Source: Glycomyces xiaoerkulensis (GTDB lineage: Bacteria; Actinomycetota; Actinomycetes; Mycobacteriales; Micromonosporaceae). Taken from it: DNA of 64,000 bases. Position 1 is the first letter of the stretch, and every line of letters begins with the position of its first letter. The DNA lies in assembly GCF_002798405.1 (NCBI RefSeq), contig NZ_PGGV01000016.1:335228-399227 (forward strand), written 5' to 3'. Shown here piece after piece: positions 8,064-17,160 of this stretch. A program made the translations under genes and the position numbers. The notes below the pieces were generated by a model. The model saw only the letters and a list, made by a program, of their open reading frames with translations. It was not told the origin of the DNA and did not search any database.

Positions 8064-8891
8064 ATGATCGACCTTCGCAAGACGCCTCGGCTCGTCGCCA
8101 CCGACCTCGACGGCACGCTCGTCCGCTCCGACGAGAGCGTCTCCCCCCGCAGCATGGCCGCACTCAAGCGCCTGGCCGCCTCCGGCGTCATCGTCGTCGG
8201 CGCCACCGGCCGCGGTCCGCGCCTGCTCGACCTGTGCCGCAACGACGTCCCCTCCGCCGACTACCTGGTCCTCGGCCAGGGCGCCTTCGTCTACGAGTGC
8301 CGCTACGACGACACCGTCGTCGAGATGGCCAACCGCTCGGTCGACGGCGAGGTCCTCCACACCGCACTCCGGCGGATCGAGCAACGGGTCGGACCGCTGC
8401 GCGCGCTCGCCGAACCGGCCGACCCCGACCGCCACATCACCGGCGACGAGATGCCGAACTGGCCGTGGCCGACCGTCACCCTCATGACCGCGCCCCGCCA
8501 CGAGGCCTTCCGCGGCCCGATGGTCAAGGGCTACTTCGTCTCCGACGAGCACTCCGGCCCCGACCTGCTCACAGCCGCCCAGGAGGTGGTCGACACCGAT
8601 CGGGTCACCGTCACCGAGTCCGGTGTCGGCATCCTCGAAGTCTGCCCCGTCGGCGTCAACAAGGCCGCCGGGATCCAGGTCGTGCTCGACAAGTTCGACA
8701 TCGACTGGGACGACGTCCTCGTACTCGGCGACGCCACCAACGACCTGCCGATGCTCCGCAGTGCCGGGCACGCGGTGGCCATGCCCGACGCCCACCCCTG
8801 GGTCAAGCAGGCCGCCGACGAGATCGCCCCCGCCGGCAACGACGACGACGGCGTCGCCCAGTACATCGAAGCCCTCCTCGAAATGCTCTGA
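8064..8891 (+). CDS. HAD-IIB (Cof-like) hydrolase, second of a tandem pair
   Basis: Phosphatase of 275 residues paralogous to the upstream gene. Motif I is TDLDGTLVRSD, motif II VVGATGR and motif IV VLGDATNDLPMLRSAGHAVAM, with a Cof-type C2 cap in between. The PVGVNKAAGIQ segment before motif IV contains the usual lysine. The start ATG at 8064 is well fixed by the strong Shine-Dalgarno AAGGAGG 5 bases upstream. It is probably co-transcribed with the first HAD gene. The substrate cannot be predicted from sequence alone. Confidence 0.87.
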   Translation: MIDLRKTPRLVATDLDGTLVRSDESVSPRSMAALKRLAASGVIVVGATGRGPRLLDLCRNDVPSADYLVLGQGAFVYECRYDDTVVEMANRSVDGEVLHTALRRIEQRVGPLRALAEPADPDRHITGDEMPNWPWPTVTLMTAPRHEAFRGPMVKGYFVSDEHSGPDLLTAAQEVVDTDRVTVTESGVGILEVCPVGVNKAAGIQVVLDKFDIDWDDVLVLGDATNDLPMLRSAGHAVAMPDAHPWVKQAADEIAPAGNDDDGVAQYIEALLEML

Positions 8892-8976
8892 CCGGTCGGG
8901 CTCCTGTCGGTTCTCCGACAGACGACACGCGCAGCGGATCCACCCGAACGAGCGACCCTCCGCTTACGGTTCGGTC

Positions 8977-9873
8977 ATGGCGAAGATCCCCCATGAGGCG
9001 CTGCACCACATCTTCCGCGAGGACGCCGGCCTGTTCACCCGGACCTTGAGGCGGGTGATAGCCGAGAACTTCCCCGAAGTCGAGGCGGTCGGCCTCGTCA
9101 ACGGCGACCTGACCGAGATCGATGCCCTCGAGCGGAGAGTCGACACGATCCTCAGGGCCGAGACCGCCGAAGGTCCGCGACTTCTGGTCATCGAGCCGCA
9201 GACCGAGGTAAGCGAGAAGAAGGTCCGTAGCTGGGCCTACTACCTGAGCTGCCTCGAGAACAAGTACGAGATCCCGGCCACGCTCTTGGTGATCACGCCG
9301 AAGGAGGAAACCGCACGTTGGGCGCGGGGTCCACTCACACTCGGTCCGCCCGGATGCCCGTCCTTGAGGCTGTTCCCGTTCGTGGTCGGACCGGACAACA
9401 CGCCGTTCATCACCGATCCGGAGACCGCCGCCGAGGACGTGGTCTTCTGCGTACTCGCCGTACTCTGCCATCGGCTCGATCCCGACATCGAGAAGGCGAT
9501 GCGCCCGCTCGCCGAGGCGCTCGACTCGCTCGATCCCGAGACGGCCGCCTACTGGGCCGAGTTCACCGAGGGCGGCCTCGGCAAAGGTTGCGCACGAGAA
9601 AGCTGGAGGAACATAATGAGGACCATGCCGTACCGATACAAGTCCGCCCTTCGCCTCGAAGGCGAAGCCACCGGTCGCGCCGAAGGGCGCGTCGAGGGGC
9701 GCGTCGAGGGCTTGGCCGAAGCGATCCTGGCCTTCCTGAGCGAGCGCGGAGTGGACGTCGGCGACGCCGACCGGGACCGCATCACCGCCTGCACCGATCC
9801 CGGACTGCTGCGGCGCTGGCTTCTGCGGGCGCCCTCGGTCGAGAGCGCAGCCGACCTGTTCGCGGAGGACTAG
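8977..9873 (+). CDS. Rpn-like PD-(D/E)XK nuclease family protein
   Basis: Protein of 298 residues. Its N-terminal half resembles Rpn (recombination-promoting nuclease, transposase_31-like) proteins: RVDTILRAE supplies the acidic residue, and LLVIEPQTEVSEKKVRSWAYYL has the family's characteristic E-x-Q in place of E-x-K. The C-terminal part carries a run of short GRxEG repeats (residues about 232-246: GRAEGRVEGRVEG), as often seen after Rpn cores, followed by a small helical domain. The ATG at 8977 was chosen because the open frame upstream is antisense-like low-complexity sequence overlapping the HAD gene. The cellular role is uncertain; no transposon ends were seen. Confidence 0.6.
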   Translation: MAKIPHEALHHIFREDAGLFTRTLRRVIAENFPEVEAVGLVNGDLTEIDALERRVDTILRAETAEGPRLLVIEPQTEVSEKKVRSWAYYLSCLENKYEIPATLLVITPKEETARWARGPLTLGPPGCPSLRLFPFVVGPDNTPFITDPETAAEDVVFCVLAVLCHRLDPDIEKAMRPLAEALDSLDPETAAYWAEFTEGGLGKGCARESWRNIMRTMPYRYKSALRLEGEATGRAEGRVEGRVEGLAEAILAFLSERGVDVGDADRDRITACTDPGLLRRWLLRAPSVESAADLFAED

Positions 9874-9883
9874 CGGCGATCGG

Positions 9884-10240
9884 TCAGCCGACCGGGGCCA
9901 TCTCGGTCTCGGCGTTCTTCGCAGGCGCCCTCGGTGCCAGGCGTCCCGTGCGCCGCAGCCACACTTCGACCGGGGCGGTCGCCAACGGCGGAATCGAGGC
10001 GGCCAGGGCCACGCCCGCGACCCACCACCGCCACCGCAGCCGCACCGCCGCGACCAGCGTCACCGCCACATAGGCGATGAACGCCCCGCCGTGGAGCCGC
10101 CCGAAGATCTGCACGCCGAGCTCGGTGGTCTCGGGGATGTACTTGAAGTACATCCCCGCCAGCAGCCCGGCCCACGTGGCGGCCTCGATGAACGCGACGG
10201 CCGCGAAGAGGCGGCCCATGCGGCTGACGGGTCGATACAT
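9884..10240 (-). CDS. DUF3817 domain membrane protein
   Basis: Small integral membrane protein of 118 residues with three hydrophobic spans. The start (RMGRLFAAVAFIEAATWAGLLAGMYFKY) and the FGRLHGGAFIAYVAVTLVAAV segment match the actinobacterial DUF3817 family. These proteins are also found as partial domains fused to transporters, but no activity is established. The gene is convergent with the Rpn-like gene, with only 10 bases between the stops. Confidence 0.8.
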   Translation of the reverse strand: MYRPVSRMGRLFAAVAFIEAATWAGLLAGMYFKYIPETTELGVQIFGRLHGGAFIAYVAVTLVAAVRLRWRWWVAGVALAASIPPLATAPVEVWLRRTGRLAPRAPAKNAETEMAPVG

Positions 10241-10316
10241 GCTGCGGAGTCCTTCCGATCGGTGCCCCGGAGGCGGGCACGGTCCGCTCCGAGTATGCCT
10301 CGCCCCCGCCGGACGG

Positions 10317-10685
10317 TCAGGAGCCCCGATCCCGGCCCTTGCCGGCCCGGTGGGCGTCGCGGCAGTCGGGGCACCGGCACCCGAACCGCTTGTAGGTCGG
10401 GTCCCTGCCGTGCTCCAGGTCCGGATCGCGCCCGGCCAGCAGCGACGCGTCCAGGCGCTCCGACCATTCGGCGTCCCATCTGGCGCGGTTGTGCACCCCT
10501 CGCAGCGTCAGGCCGTACCACTCGACCGCCTGCTTCAGCGGAATGCCCGCCGCGATGTCGTTGAGCAGCATCTGCTCGATGCCGTCGAACATCGCCAACG
10601 TGTTGCGCCGCTGCCGATCGCGCGCACGGATGCGCTTCTCGTCCTCGTACTTCCACTCCCGCTCGGGAACCCCGCTACTGCCCAC
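10317..10685 (-). CDS. Hypothetical protein with HTH-like segment and CRCxxC motif
   Basis: Unrecognised protein of 122 residues, strongly basic. The middle (GIPLKQAVEWYGLTLRGVHNRARWDAEW) looks like a helix-turn-helix of the kind found in small terminase or DNA-binding proteins. The C-terminus has HGRDPTYKRFGCRCPDCRDAHR, a possible zinc knuckle with three cysteines and a histidine. Nearly the same spacing recurs in the integrase at the right end of the mobile element (HGTTSAYTAGKCRCQHCRRA). A DNA-binding role is inferred. It stands alone on the minus strand between DUF3817 and MidA-like genes. Confidence 0.6.
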   Translation of the reverse strand: MGSSGVPEREWKYEDEKRIRARDRQRRNTLAMFDGIEQMLLNDIAAGIPLKQAVEWYGLTLRGVHNRARWDAEWSERLDASLLAGRDPDLEHGRDPTYKRFGCRCPDCRDAHRAGKGRDRGS

Positions 10686-10739
10686 GCCGCCTGTCGTCTC
10701 TCCTGCTTGGTCTTCGGACCACCAGGATACGGCCTTGCC

Positions 10740-11672
10740 CTAAGCGACAGGGGAACTGAGTATCCACCAATGCGCCCCGAGTCCCCCCGGGTCGGTCAAC
10801 CGGGCCGAGGCCGAGGCCCGCGCCAGGTCGACCGCGTACCGGGTCGGGTCCCGGTAGGCCAGCGACAGCGGCGGCCGCTCCACCGGCAGCCCCAGGTCGC
10901 GCAGCGCCTCCCGCTGCGTCACCAGCCGGTCGCTCCCCAGCGCGTCGACCGCCACGTGCGCGGTGATGTCGCAACTGCCGTCGGGCACCGGCCGGACGGT
11001 GCCCCCGCCGCGGAAACCGGACATGCTCCCGGCCTCGGGCCGATCGGCACGGGTGTGCCCGTAGTCGATCGCCAGCGCCGTCCCCGACGCCACGCGACCG
11101 GTGAGCGCCTCCCACATCCGCTCCCGCGGCCGTCCGATCTCGGCGCGCCGCCCCGGCTCGGGCAGCGGCCACCATTCGTCCAGCCACTTGGCGTCGGCGT
11201 CGTCGACCGGCCCGCCCGGCCGGGTCTCGCCGTGCTCGTCGACCTCCTCGTAGCGCAGCCCGCCCTCGGGGTCGACCACGGCCACGTCGCACGGCACGTT
11301 GTCCAGCAGCTCGCAGGCGACCACGAGCCCCACCACGCGGTCGGGCAGGTGCGACTGCCAGTTGACCCGCTCGGGCAGGTCGCCCGGCTTGGGGCGGAGT
11401 TCGACGGCCGTCAGCCGCGCCCGCTCGTCCAGCAGCGAGTCCAGGTGCCCGATCAGCTCGCCGTTCCCGGCGCCCACGTCGACGACCTCGAACGCCTCCG
11501 GGCGGCCCAGGCCCGCGTCCACCGCGTCGGCCAACCGGGCTACCGCCTCGGCGAACACGGGAGTCTGCGCGCTGGTCGAGAAGTGGTGCCGCGGCAGCTC
11601 GCGGCGGTAGAAGCCGCCGGGCCCGTAGAGGGCCCTGTCCATTGCAGCGCTCCAGCGCTCGAACCCCACCAT
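10740..11672 (-). CDS. MidA/DUF185-type SAM-dependent methyltransferase
   Basis: Class I methyltransferase of 310 residues. The N-terminal ALYGPGGFYRR and FSTSAQTPVFAEAVARL segments and the SAM-binding EVVDVGAGNGELI motif match the MidA/NDUFAF7 (DUF185) family, whose mitochondrial member methylates an arginine of a complex I subunit. Also typical are VVACELLDNVPCDV and, later, ALAIDYGH. The bacterial substrate is unknown, though a protein arginine is the default guess. The gene is monocistronic on the minus strand; its upstream region faces the cofactor operon. Confidence 0.8.
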   Translation of the reverse strand: MVGFERWSAAMDRALYGPGGFYRRELPRHHFSTSAQTPVFAEAVARLADAVDAGLGRPEAFEVVDVGAGNGELIGHLDSLLDERARLTAVELRPKPGDLPERVNWQSHLPDRVVGLVVACELLDNVPCDVAVVDPEGGLRYEEVDEHGETRPGGPVDDADAKWLDEWWPLPEPGRRAEIGRPRERMWEALTGRVASGTALAIDYGHTRADRPEAGSMSGFRGGGTVRPVPDGSCDITAHVAVDALGSDRLVTQREALRDLGLPVERPPLSLAYRDPTRYAVDLARASASARLTDPGGLGAHWWILSSPVA

Positions 11673-11798
11673 GCACCGACCCTAGCGGCCGAGTGAATCT
11701 CGCCACTCCCAGGCTCCCGGGCTGGCATCGGCATTCTGACGAAGCACAATTAATCCGTAAGCAATGACCGGTACCTCCCACAGGACTGGATCAGCATC

Positions 11799-12716
11799 AT
11801 GGATCACCCCAGCGCCGGGTCCACGCGGCGAGCCGCGACCCAGACGGCCAGCCGCCTCGCGGTCGGCGTCGTGTCCGCCGGACGCGTCGGCTCCGCGATC
11901 GGCGCCGCCCTCGAGAGGGCCGGCCACCGCGTCGTGGCCGCCACCGCCGGCTCCGAGGCCTCCCGCGCCCGCGCCGCCCGCTGCTTCCCCGACGCCGAGA
12001 TCCTCGCCCCCGACGCCGTCGCCGCCGCGGCCGAACTGCTCGTCCTCGCCGTCCCCGACGACGCCCTCGCCTCCTTGGCGGCCTCGCTGCGGTTCCGGCC
12101 CGGCCAGATCGTCGTCCACACCTCCGGCGCCAACGGCGCCGGGATCCTCCGGCCGGCAGCCGACGCCGGCGCGTTGACCATCGCCCTCGCCCCGGCCATG
12201 ACCTTCACCGGCCGCCCCGAGGACCTCGAACGGCTCGCCGGTGCGTCCTGGGCGATCACCGCCGAGGACGACGCCCGCCTGATCGGGGAGGCCCTCGTGG
12301 TCGAAATGGGCGGCGAGCCCGAGCACCTGTCCGAGGCCGACCGCGCCCGCTACCATGCCGCGCTGGTCTACTCCGCGAACCACCTGGTCACCCTCGTCAA
12401 CGACACCGTCGACCAGCTCCGCGGGATGGGCGTCCGCGCCCCCGAGCGCCTGCTGTCCCCGCTGGCGGCGGCCGCGCTCGAAAACGCCCTGCGCCACGGC
12501 GACGCCGGGCTCACCGGACCGGTCGCCCGCGGCGACTCCGGCACCGTCGCCGGGCACCTGCGGGCCCTGGACGGCACCGACCTCGCCGGCGCCTACCGCG
12601 CGCTGGCGCGGCGCACCGCCGAGCGCGCCCTGGACTCCGGCCGCCTCGACCCCGCCGACGCCGAGGGACTGCTCGACGTCCTAGCCCACCCCCAGGACAA
12701 GGAGGACACCCCCTGA
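11799..12716 (+). CDS. Rossmann-like/DUF2520 protein, pantothenate operon
   Basis: NAD(P)-binding protein of 305 residues with a Rossmann segment near residue 20 ([22 protein letters not shown]) followed by a C-terminal DUF2520 helical domain ([20 protein letters not shown]). The arrangement resembles 6-phosphogluconate/ketopantoate-reductase-like enzymes. The gene stands directly before panC, sharing one base (TGATG). That position makes a ketopantoate reductase role attractive, but this is inference from context. The start at 11799 is the longest; an internal GTG before the Rossmann motif is possible. Confidence 0.8.
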   Translation: MDHPSAGSTRRAATQTASRLAVGVVSAGRVGSAIGAALERAGHRVVAATAGSEASRARAARCFPDAEILAPDAVAAAAELLVLAVPDDALASLAASLRFRPGQIVVHTSGANGAGILRPAADAGALTIALAPAMTFTGRPEDLERLAGASWAITAEDDARLIGEALVVEMGGEPEHLSEADRARYHAALVYSANHLVTLVNDTVDQLRGMGVRAPERLLSPLAAAALENALRHGDAGLTGPVARGDSGTVAGHLRALDGTDLAGAYRALARRTAERALDSGRLDPADAEGLLDVLAHPQDKEDTP

Positions 12717-13546
12717 TGACCTTGCTCGTCCACACCCGGCCCGATCTGGCCCGGGCCCGTTCCGGATTGACCGGCCGCGTCGGCCTGGTCCCCACCATGG
12801 GGGCGCTCCACGACGGCCACCGCGCCAACATCAGGCGCGCCAAGGAGGTCGCCGACTCGACGGTCGTCACCGTCTTCGTCAATCCGCTTCAGTTCGGGCC
12901 CGGTGAGGACCTCGACCGCTACCCGCGCTCCCTCGACGCCGACCTGGCCGTGTGCGAGGAAGAGGAGGTCGACCTCGTCTTCGCCCCGGTCGAGGCCGAG
13001 CTGTACCCGGGGGGCCGCCACGGCCTCACCACCGTCCACGCCGGATCCGGCGGCGAGATCCTCGAAGGGGCGTGCCGGCCCGGGTTCTTCACCGGCGTGC
13101 TCACCGTGGTCGCGAAGCTGTTCCATCTGGTCCGGCCCGACCTCGCCTGCTTCGGCGAGAAGGACTTCCAGCAGTTGGCGATGGTGCGCCGCATGGTCCG
13201 CGACCTCGACTTCGGGATCGAGATCGTCCCGGTCGAGACCGTCCGCGAGCCGGACGGCCTGGCGCTGTCCAGCCGCAACACCTACCTGTCGGAGACCGAG
13301 CGCGCCGCCGCCCTGGCCATCCCGCACGCCATCCGCGCCGCCCAGGACTCGCCCGAACCGCTCGCGGCCGCCGAGAAGGTGCTCGCCTCCGAGCCCGGCC
13401 TGACGATCGACTACACGGTCCTGTGCGGCCCCGACCTCGGCGAGCCACCCGAATCCGGGCCCGCCCGCCTGCTCATCGCCGCCAGGGCGGGCACCACCCG
13501 CCTGATCGACAACGCCCCCGTCCGGATCGGAGAACCCGATGCTTAG
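12716..13546 (+). CDS. panC: Pantothenate synthetase
   Basis: Condenses pantoate and beta-alanine with ATP to make pantothenate, 276 residues. Family motifs are present: [15 protein letters not shown] (the nucleotide-binding HxGH-like region, here DGHR), [51 protein letters not shown] and the KMSKS-like [12 protein letters not shown]. It is cytoplasmic. The start overlaps the previous gene by one base and the end overlaps panD by 8 bases, so the three genes are translationally coupled. Confidence 0.96.
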   Translation: MTLLVHTRPDLARARSGLTGRVGLVPTMGALHDGHRANIRRAKEVADSTVVTVFVNPLQFGPGEDLDRYPRSLDADLAVCEEEEVDLVFAPVEAELYPGGRHGLTTVHAGSGGEILEGACRPGFFTGVLTVVAKLFHLVRPDLACFGEKDFQQLAMVRRMVRDLDFGIEIVPVETVREPDGLALSSRNTYLSETERAAALAIPHAIRAAQDSPEPLAAAEKVLASEPGLTIDYTVLCGPDLGEPPESGPARLLIAARAGTTRLIDNAPVRIGEPDA

Positions 13547-13961
13547 GAACATGTTCAAGTCCAAGGTCCACCGCGCCACGGTCACCGAGGCCGACCTGCA
13601 CTACGTCGGATCGGTCACCGTCGACGCCGACCTGCTGGAGGCCGCCGACATCCTCGACGGCGAGCAGGTCGCCATCGTCGACATCACCAACGGCGCGCGG
13701 CTGGAGACCTACACCATCGCCGGCGAGCGCGGCAGCGGCGTCATCGGCATCAACGGCGCCGCCGCCCACCTGGTCGACCCCGGTGATCTGGTGATCCTCA
13801 TCTCGTACGCGCAGATGGAGGACGCCGAGGCGCGCCGCTTCGTGCCGCGCGTGGTGCACGTGGACGAGCGCAACCGGATCGTCGAGGTCGACGGCGACAA
13901 GGCCCGCCCCGCCCCGGGGACGGCCGGGAACGCGTTGGCATCCCCACTGGCCGGGCGGTAA
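13539..13961 (+). CDS. panD: Aspartate 1-decarboxylase proenzyme
   Basis: Pyruvoyl-dependent enzyme that makes beta-alanine from aspartate for PanC. The start [20 protein letters not shown] aligns with the canonical N-terminus and places the self-cleavage site exactly at Gly24-Ser25 (HYVGSVTVD), which supports ATG 13539. The catalytic core ends near residue 118; a short Pro/Ala-rich tail follows. It overlaps panC by 8 bases and should therefore be expressed in step with it. Confidence 0.96.
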   Translation: MLRNMFKSKVHRATVTEADLHYVGSVTVDADLLEAADILDGEQVAIVDITNGARLETYTIAGERGSGVIGINGAAAHLVDPGDLVILISYAQMEDAEARRFVPRVVHVDERNRIVEVDGDKARPAPGTAGNALASPLAGR

Positions 13962-13966
13962 TTTTC

Positions 13967-15460
13967 TTGAGCATGAGCGACGAGCAACGAAAAGACGACA
14001 AAGCCGAGGACAAGGGCACCGGCGAGCGGGAGGCCGGGAACGGCAAGCCCGAGCCCGCCGACGACCTCAAGACCACCCGCCACCGCCTCGGCGACCTCGC
14101 CTACACCGCCACCACCGGGCGGATCGTGCTGCGAGAAGAAGTCGTCGAGGACGAGAAGTACACCGGCCGCAAACCCAAGGCCGAGGTCTCGATCACCTAC
14201 TACACCCTCGACGACGCCGACGTGACCTCCCGCCCGGTCACCTTCGCGTTCAACGGCGGTCCCGGCTCGTCCTCGATCTGGCTGCACCTGGGCCTGCTCG
14301 GGCCGCGCCGGGTCGACTCCGGCGACGTCGGCGAACGCACCCCGCCGCCGTACGGGCTGCTCGACAACGACCAGACCCTCCTGCGGCACACCGACCTGGT
14401 GTTCATCGACCCGGTCTCGACCGGCTACTCCCGCGCCGTCGAAGGCGAGAAGGCCAAGGACTACCACGGCTTCACCGGCGACATCGAATCGGTCGGCGAG
14501 ATCATCCGCCTGTGGACCACCCGCCACAACCGCTGGCTGTCGCCGAAGTTCCTCATCGGCGAGTCCTACGGCGGCACCCGCGGCGCCGGGCTGGCCGAGC
14601 ACCTCATGACCCGGTACGGCCTGTTCCTCAACGGCGCCATGTTCCTGGCCCCGGCGTTCAACCTCGAGACGCTGTACCTGTCCAACCGCTCCGACCTGCC
14701 GAACCCGCTGTTCCTGCCCACCTACGCGGCCACCTCCCACTACCACGGGCTCCAGGAGGGCCGCGACCTCGAAGAACTGGTCGCCGAGGCCCGCGACTAC
14801 ACCGACCGGTACCGCGCTATCCTCGCCAAGGGCCACAACCTCGACCCCGCCGAGCGGGCCGATGCCGTCGCCAAGCTCGCCTCCCTGTCCGGCGTCGGCG
14901 AACAGTACGTCGACAACGCCAACCTGCGCCTGGAGCACACCCGCTACTACGCCGAGCTCCAGCGCCACCGGAAGCTCGTGACCGGCCGCCTGGACACCCG
15001 CTTCACCGGCCCGGCCGACCACCACCTCCACGAGCGGATGCCGTACGACCCGTTCCTGTCGGCCACCGCCGGCCCCTACACCGCGGCCCTCCAGCACTAC
15101 CTGCGAGCCGAACTCGAATACGAGAACGAGGCGGTCTACGAGACGCTGTCGCGGGCCGTCCACCCCTGGTCGTTCAAGGAATTCGAAGGCGAAGCGGTCG
15201 ACGTCACCGACAAGCTGGCGAGCGCCATGCGGCTCAACCCCCACATGAAGGTCCACGTCGCCATGGGCCGCTACGACGGCGGCGTCCCGGTCGAGGCGAT
15301 CGAGTACACCCTCGACCACCTCGAGGTCCCGTCCGAGGCGCGCGAGCGGATCGAGACCAAGACCTACCCGGCCGGGCACATGATGTACGTCCACGAGCCC
15401 TCCCGCGTCCAGCAGTCCGCCGATCTGGCCGACTTCATCCAGAGGGCCTCGAACCGGTGA
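13967..15460 (+). CDS. S10 serine carboxypeptidase-like protein
   Basis: Protein of 497 residues of the peptidase S10 family. The nucleophile motif is GESYGG near residue 192, the oxyanion-hole region is FAFNGGPGSSSIW, and the remaining triad members are in GRYDGGVP (Asp) and YPAGHMMY (His). There is no signal peptide: the N-terminus is a 40-residue, highly charged tail (MSMSDEQRKDDKAEDKG...), so it may act in the cytoplasm, unlike the secreted family members. TTG 13967 and ATG 13973 are both possible starts. It lies between panD and nadB and overlaps the nadB start, an unusual place for a peptidase. Confidence 0.85.
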   Translation: MSMSDEQRKDDKAEDKGTGEREAGNGKPEPADDLKTTRHRLGDLAYTATTGRIVLREEVVEDEKYTGRKPKAEVSITYYTLDDADVTSRPVTFAFNGGPGSSSIWLHLGLLGPRRVDSGDVGERTPPPYGLLDNDQTLLRHTDLVFIDPVSTGYSRAVEGEKAKDYHGFTGDIESVGEIIRLWTTRHNRWLSPKFLIGESYGGTRGAGLAEHLMTRYGLFLNGAMFLAPAFNLETLYLSNRSDLPNPLFLPTYAATSHYHGLQEGRDLEELVAEARDYTDRYRAILAKGHNLDPAERADAVAKLASLSGVGEQYVDNANLRLEHTRYYAELQRHRKLVTGRLDTRFTGPADHHLHERMPYDPFLSATAGPYTAALQHYLRAELEYENEAVYETLSRAVHPWSFKEFEGEAVDVTDKLASAMRLNPHMKVHVAMGRYDGGVPVEAIEYTLDHLEVPSEARERIETKTYPAGHMMYVHEPSRVQQSADLADFIQRASNR

Positions 15461-17160
15461 CACCGCCGCCCGTGCCGCCGCCCCGGCTGCCGCGACTGCC
15501 GCGGCGGCTGCGGGCCGAGGCCCCGTCGTGGACCGAGACCACCGACGTGTGCGTCATCGGCTCCGGCGTCGCCGGCCTGACCCTCGCCCTCAACCTCCGC
15601 CAAGCCGGATTCCACGTCACCGTGGTCACCAAGGTCCGCATCGACGACGGCTCCACGCGGTGGGCGCAGGGCGGCGTGGCCGCCGTCCTCGACCCGCTCG
15701 ACACGCCCGAGGCCCACGCGCGCGACACCCGGATCGCGGGCGTGGGCCTGTGCGACCCGGCCGCGGTCGAGGTCACCGTGACCGAGGGGCCCGAACGGAT
15801 CGCCGAGCTCGTCCACCTCGGCGCCAGGTTCGACCGGCACGCCGACGGCTCGCTCCAGCTCACCCGCGAGGGCGGGCACCGGGCGCGGCGCATCGTCCAC
15901 GCCGGCGGCGACGCCACCGGCGCCGAGATCCAGCGCGCCCTGCACCAAGCGGTGCTGCGCGACCCGTGGATCCGCATCATCGAGCACGCGATGGTGCTCG
16001 ACCTCCTCACCGACGCCGCCGGCCGCACCGCCGGGGTGAGCCTCCACGTCCTCGGCGAAGGCGTCGAGCACGGCGTCGGCGGCGTCGAGGCCCGCGCGGT
16101 CGTGCTCGCCACCGGCGGCATGGGCCAGATCTTCCAGTCCACCACCAACCCGTCGGTCTCCATCGGCGACGGCGTCGCCCTCGCGCTCCGCGCCGGGGCC
16201 GCCGTGACCGACCTCGAGTTCGTCCAGTTCCACCCCACCGCCCTGTTCCTCACCGGCGAAGCCGCACCCGAACCCGCGCCCGACCGCGACGAAGGCGAAG
16301 AGGTGGCCCGCAGCGCCCGGCAGCCGCTCATCACCGAGGCGATCCGAGGCGAAGGCGCCTACCTGCGCGACCACTCGGGCGAGCGGTTCATGACCGACGT
16401 CCACGAACTGGCCGAGCTCGCCCCGCGCGACGTGGTCGCCAAGGCCGCCACCGCCCGGATGCGGCAACAGGGCCGTCCGCACGTGTGGCTCGACGCCCGC
16501 CACCTGGGCCGCACCATGCTCGAAGAGCGGTTCCCGACCGTCACCGGCTCGTGCCGGGCGCTCGGCATCGACCCGGTCACCGACCTCGTCCCCGTAGCGC
16601 CCGCAGCCCACTACGCCTCCGGCGGCGTCCGCACCGACCTGCGCGGACGCACCACCGTCCCCGGCCTCTACGCCGCCGGCGAGGCCGCCTGCACCGGCCT
16701 GCACGGCGCCAACCGGCTCGCCTCCAACTCCCTGCTCGAAGCCCTGGTCTTCACCCGCCGGATCGCCGACGACCTCGCCGAGGAGAAACCCGAGCCCGGC
16801 GCCCCCGAACTGAGCGGCACCGAAGGCTGGGTCAGCTCCACCACCTCCCGCGCCCCGCTCCAAGAGGCGATGACGGCCGGAGCGGGCGTCCTCCGGTCCG
16901 AATCCAGCCTCGAAGCCACCGCCGAGGCCCTCACCGCACTGGGGGAGAACGTCTCCGGGCGCCCGCGCCCGGCCACCTGGGAGGCCACCAACCTCCTGAC
17001 GGTCGCGACCGCCCTCACCGCCGCGGCCCACCGGCGCCGCGAGACCCGCGGCAGCCACTGGCGCGAGGACCACCCCGAAGCCTCCGACGACTGGCTCGGC
17101 CACCTCCACCTGTCGCTCGGCCCCGACGGGCGGCTCGACACGACCTGGGAGTCCGCATGA
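15457..17160 (+). CDS. nadB: L-aspartate oxidase
   Basis: FAD enzyme that oxidises aspartate to iminoaspartate, the first step of de novo NAD synthesis. After a proline-rich leader, CVIGSGVAGLTLALNL binds FAD. STRWAQGGVAAV, HAGGDATGAEI, VLATGGMGQIF and EFVQFHPTAL follow as in NadB/fumarate reductase flavoproteins, with HYASGGVRTD and GEAACTGLHGANRLASNSLLE near the C-terminus. The GTG at 15457 overlaps the peptidase stop as GTGA and gives 567 residues. A longer open frame upstream is out of frame to the peptidase and is not coding. nadA is not seen in this window. Confidence 0.94.
   Translation: MTPPPVPPPRLPRLPRRLRAEAPSWTETTDVCVIGSGVAGLTLALNLRQAGFHVTVVTKVRIDDGSTRWAQGGVAAVLDPLDTPEAHARDTRIAGVGLCDPAAVEVTVTEGPERIAELVHLGARFDRHADGSLQLTREGGHRARRIVHAGGDATGAEIQRALHQAVLRDPWIRIIEHAMVLDLLTDAAGRTAGVSLHVLGEGVEHGVGGVEARAVVLATGGMGQIFQSTTNPSVSIGDGVALALRAGAAVTDLEFVQFHPTALFLTGEAAPEPAPDRDEGEEVARSARQPLITEAIRGEGAYLRDHSGERFMTDVHELAELAPRDVVAKAATARMRQQGRPHVWLDARHLGRTMLEERFPTVTGSCRALGIDPVTDLVPVAPAAHYASGGVRTDLRGRTTVPGLYAAGEAACTGLHGANRLASNSLLEALVFTRRIADDLAEEKPEPGAPELSGTEGWVSSTTSRAPLQEAMTAGAGVLRSESSLEATAEALTALGENVSGRPRPATWEATNLLTVATALTAAAHRRRETRGSHWREDHPEASDDWLGHLHLSLGPDGRLDTTWESA

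Noticed and set aside
13709..15463. Long minus-strand open frame (584 codons) opposite panD and the S10 gene
   Set aside because: Its Gly/Val-rich, low-complexity translation is the usual antisense shadow of a high-GC gene; the plus-strand proteins have clear motifs.
15364..17109. Long minus-strand open frame opposite nadB
   Set aside because: Antisense shadow without any domain; nadB is complete on the other strand.
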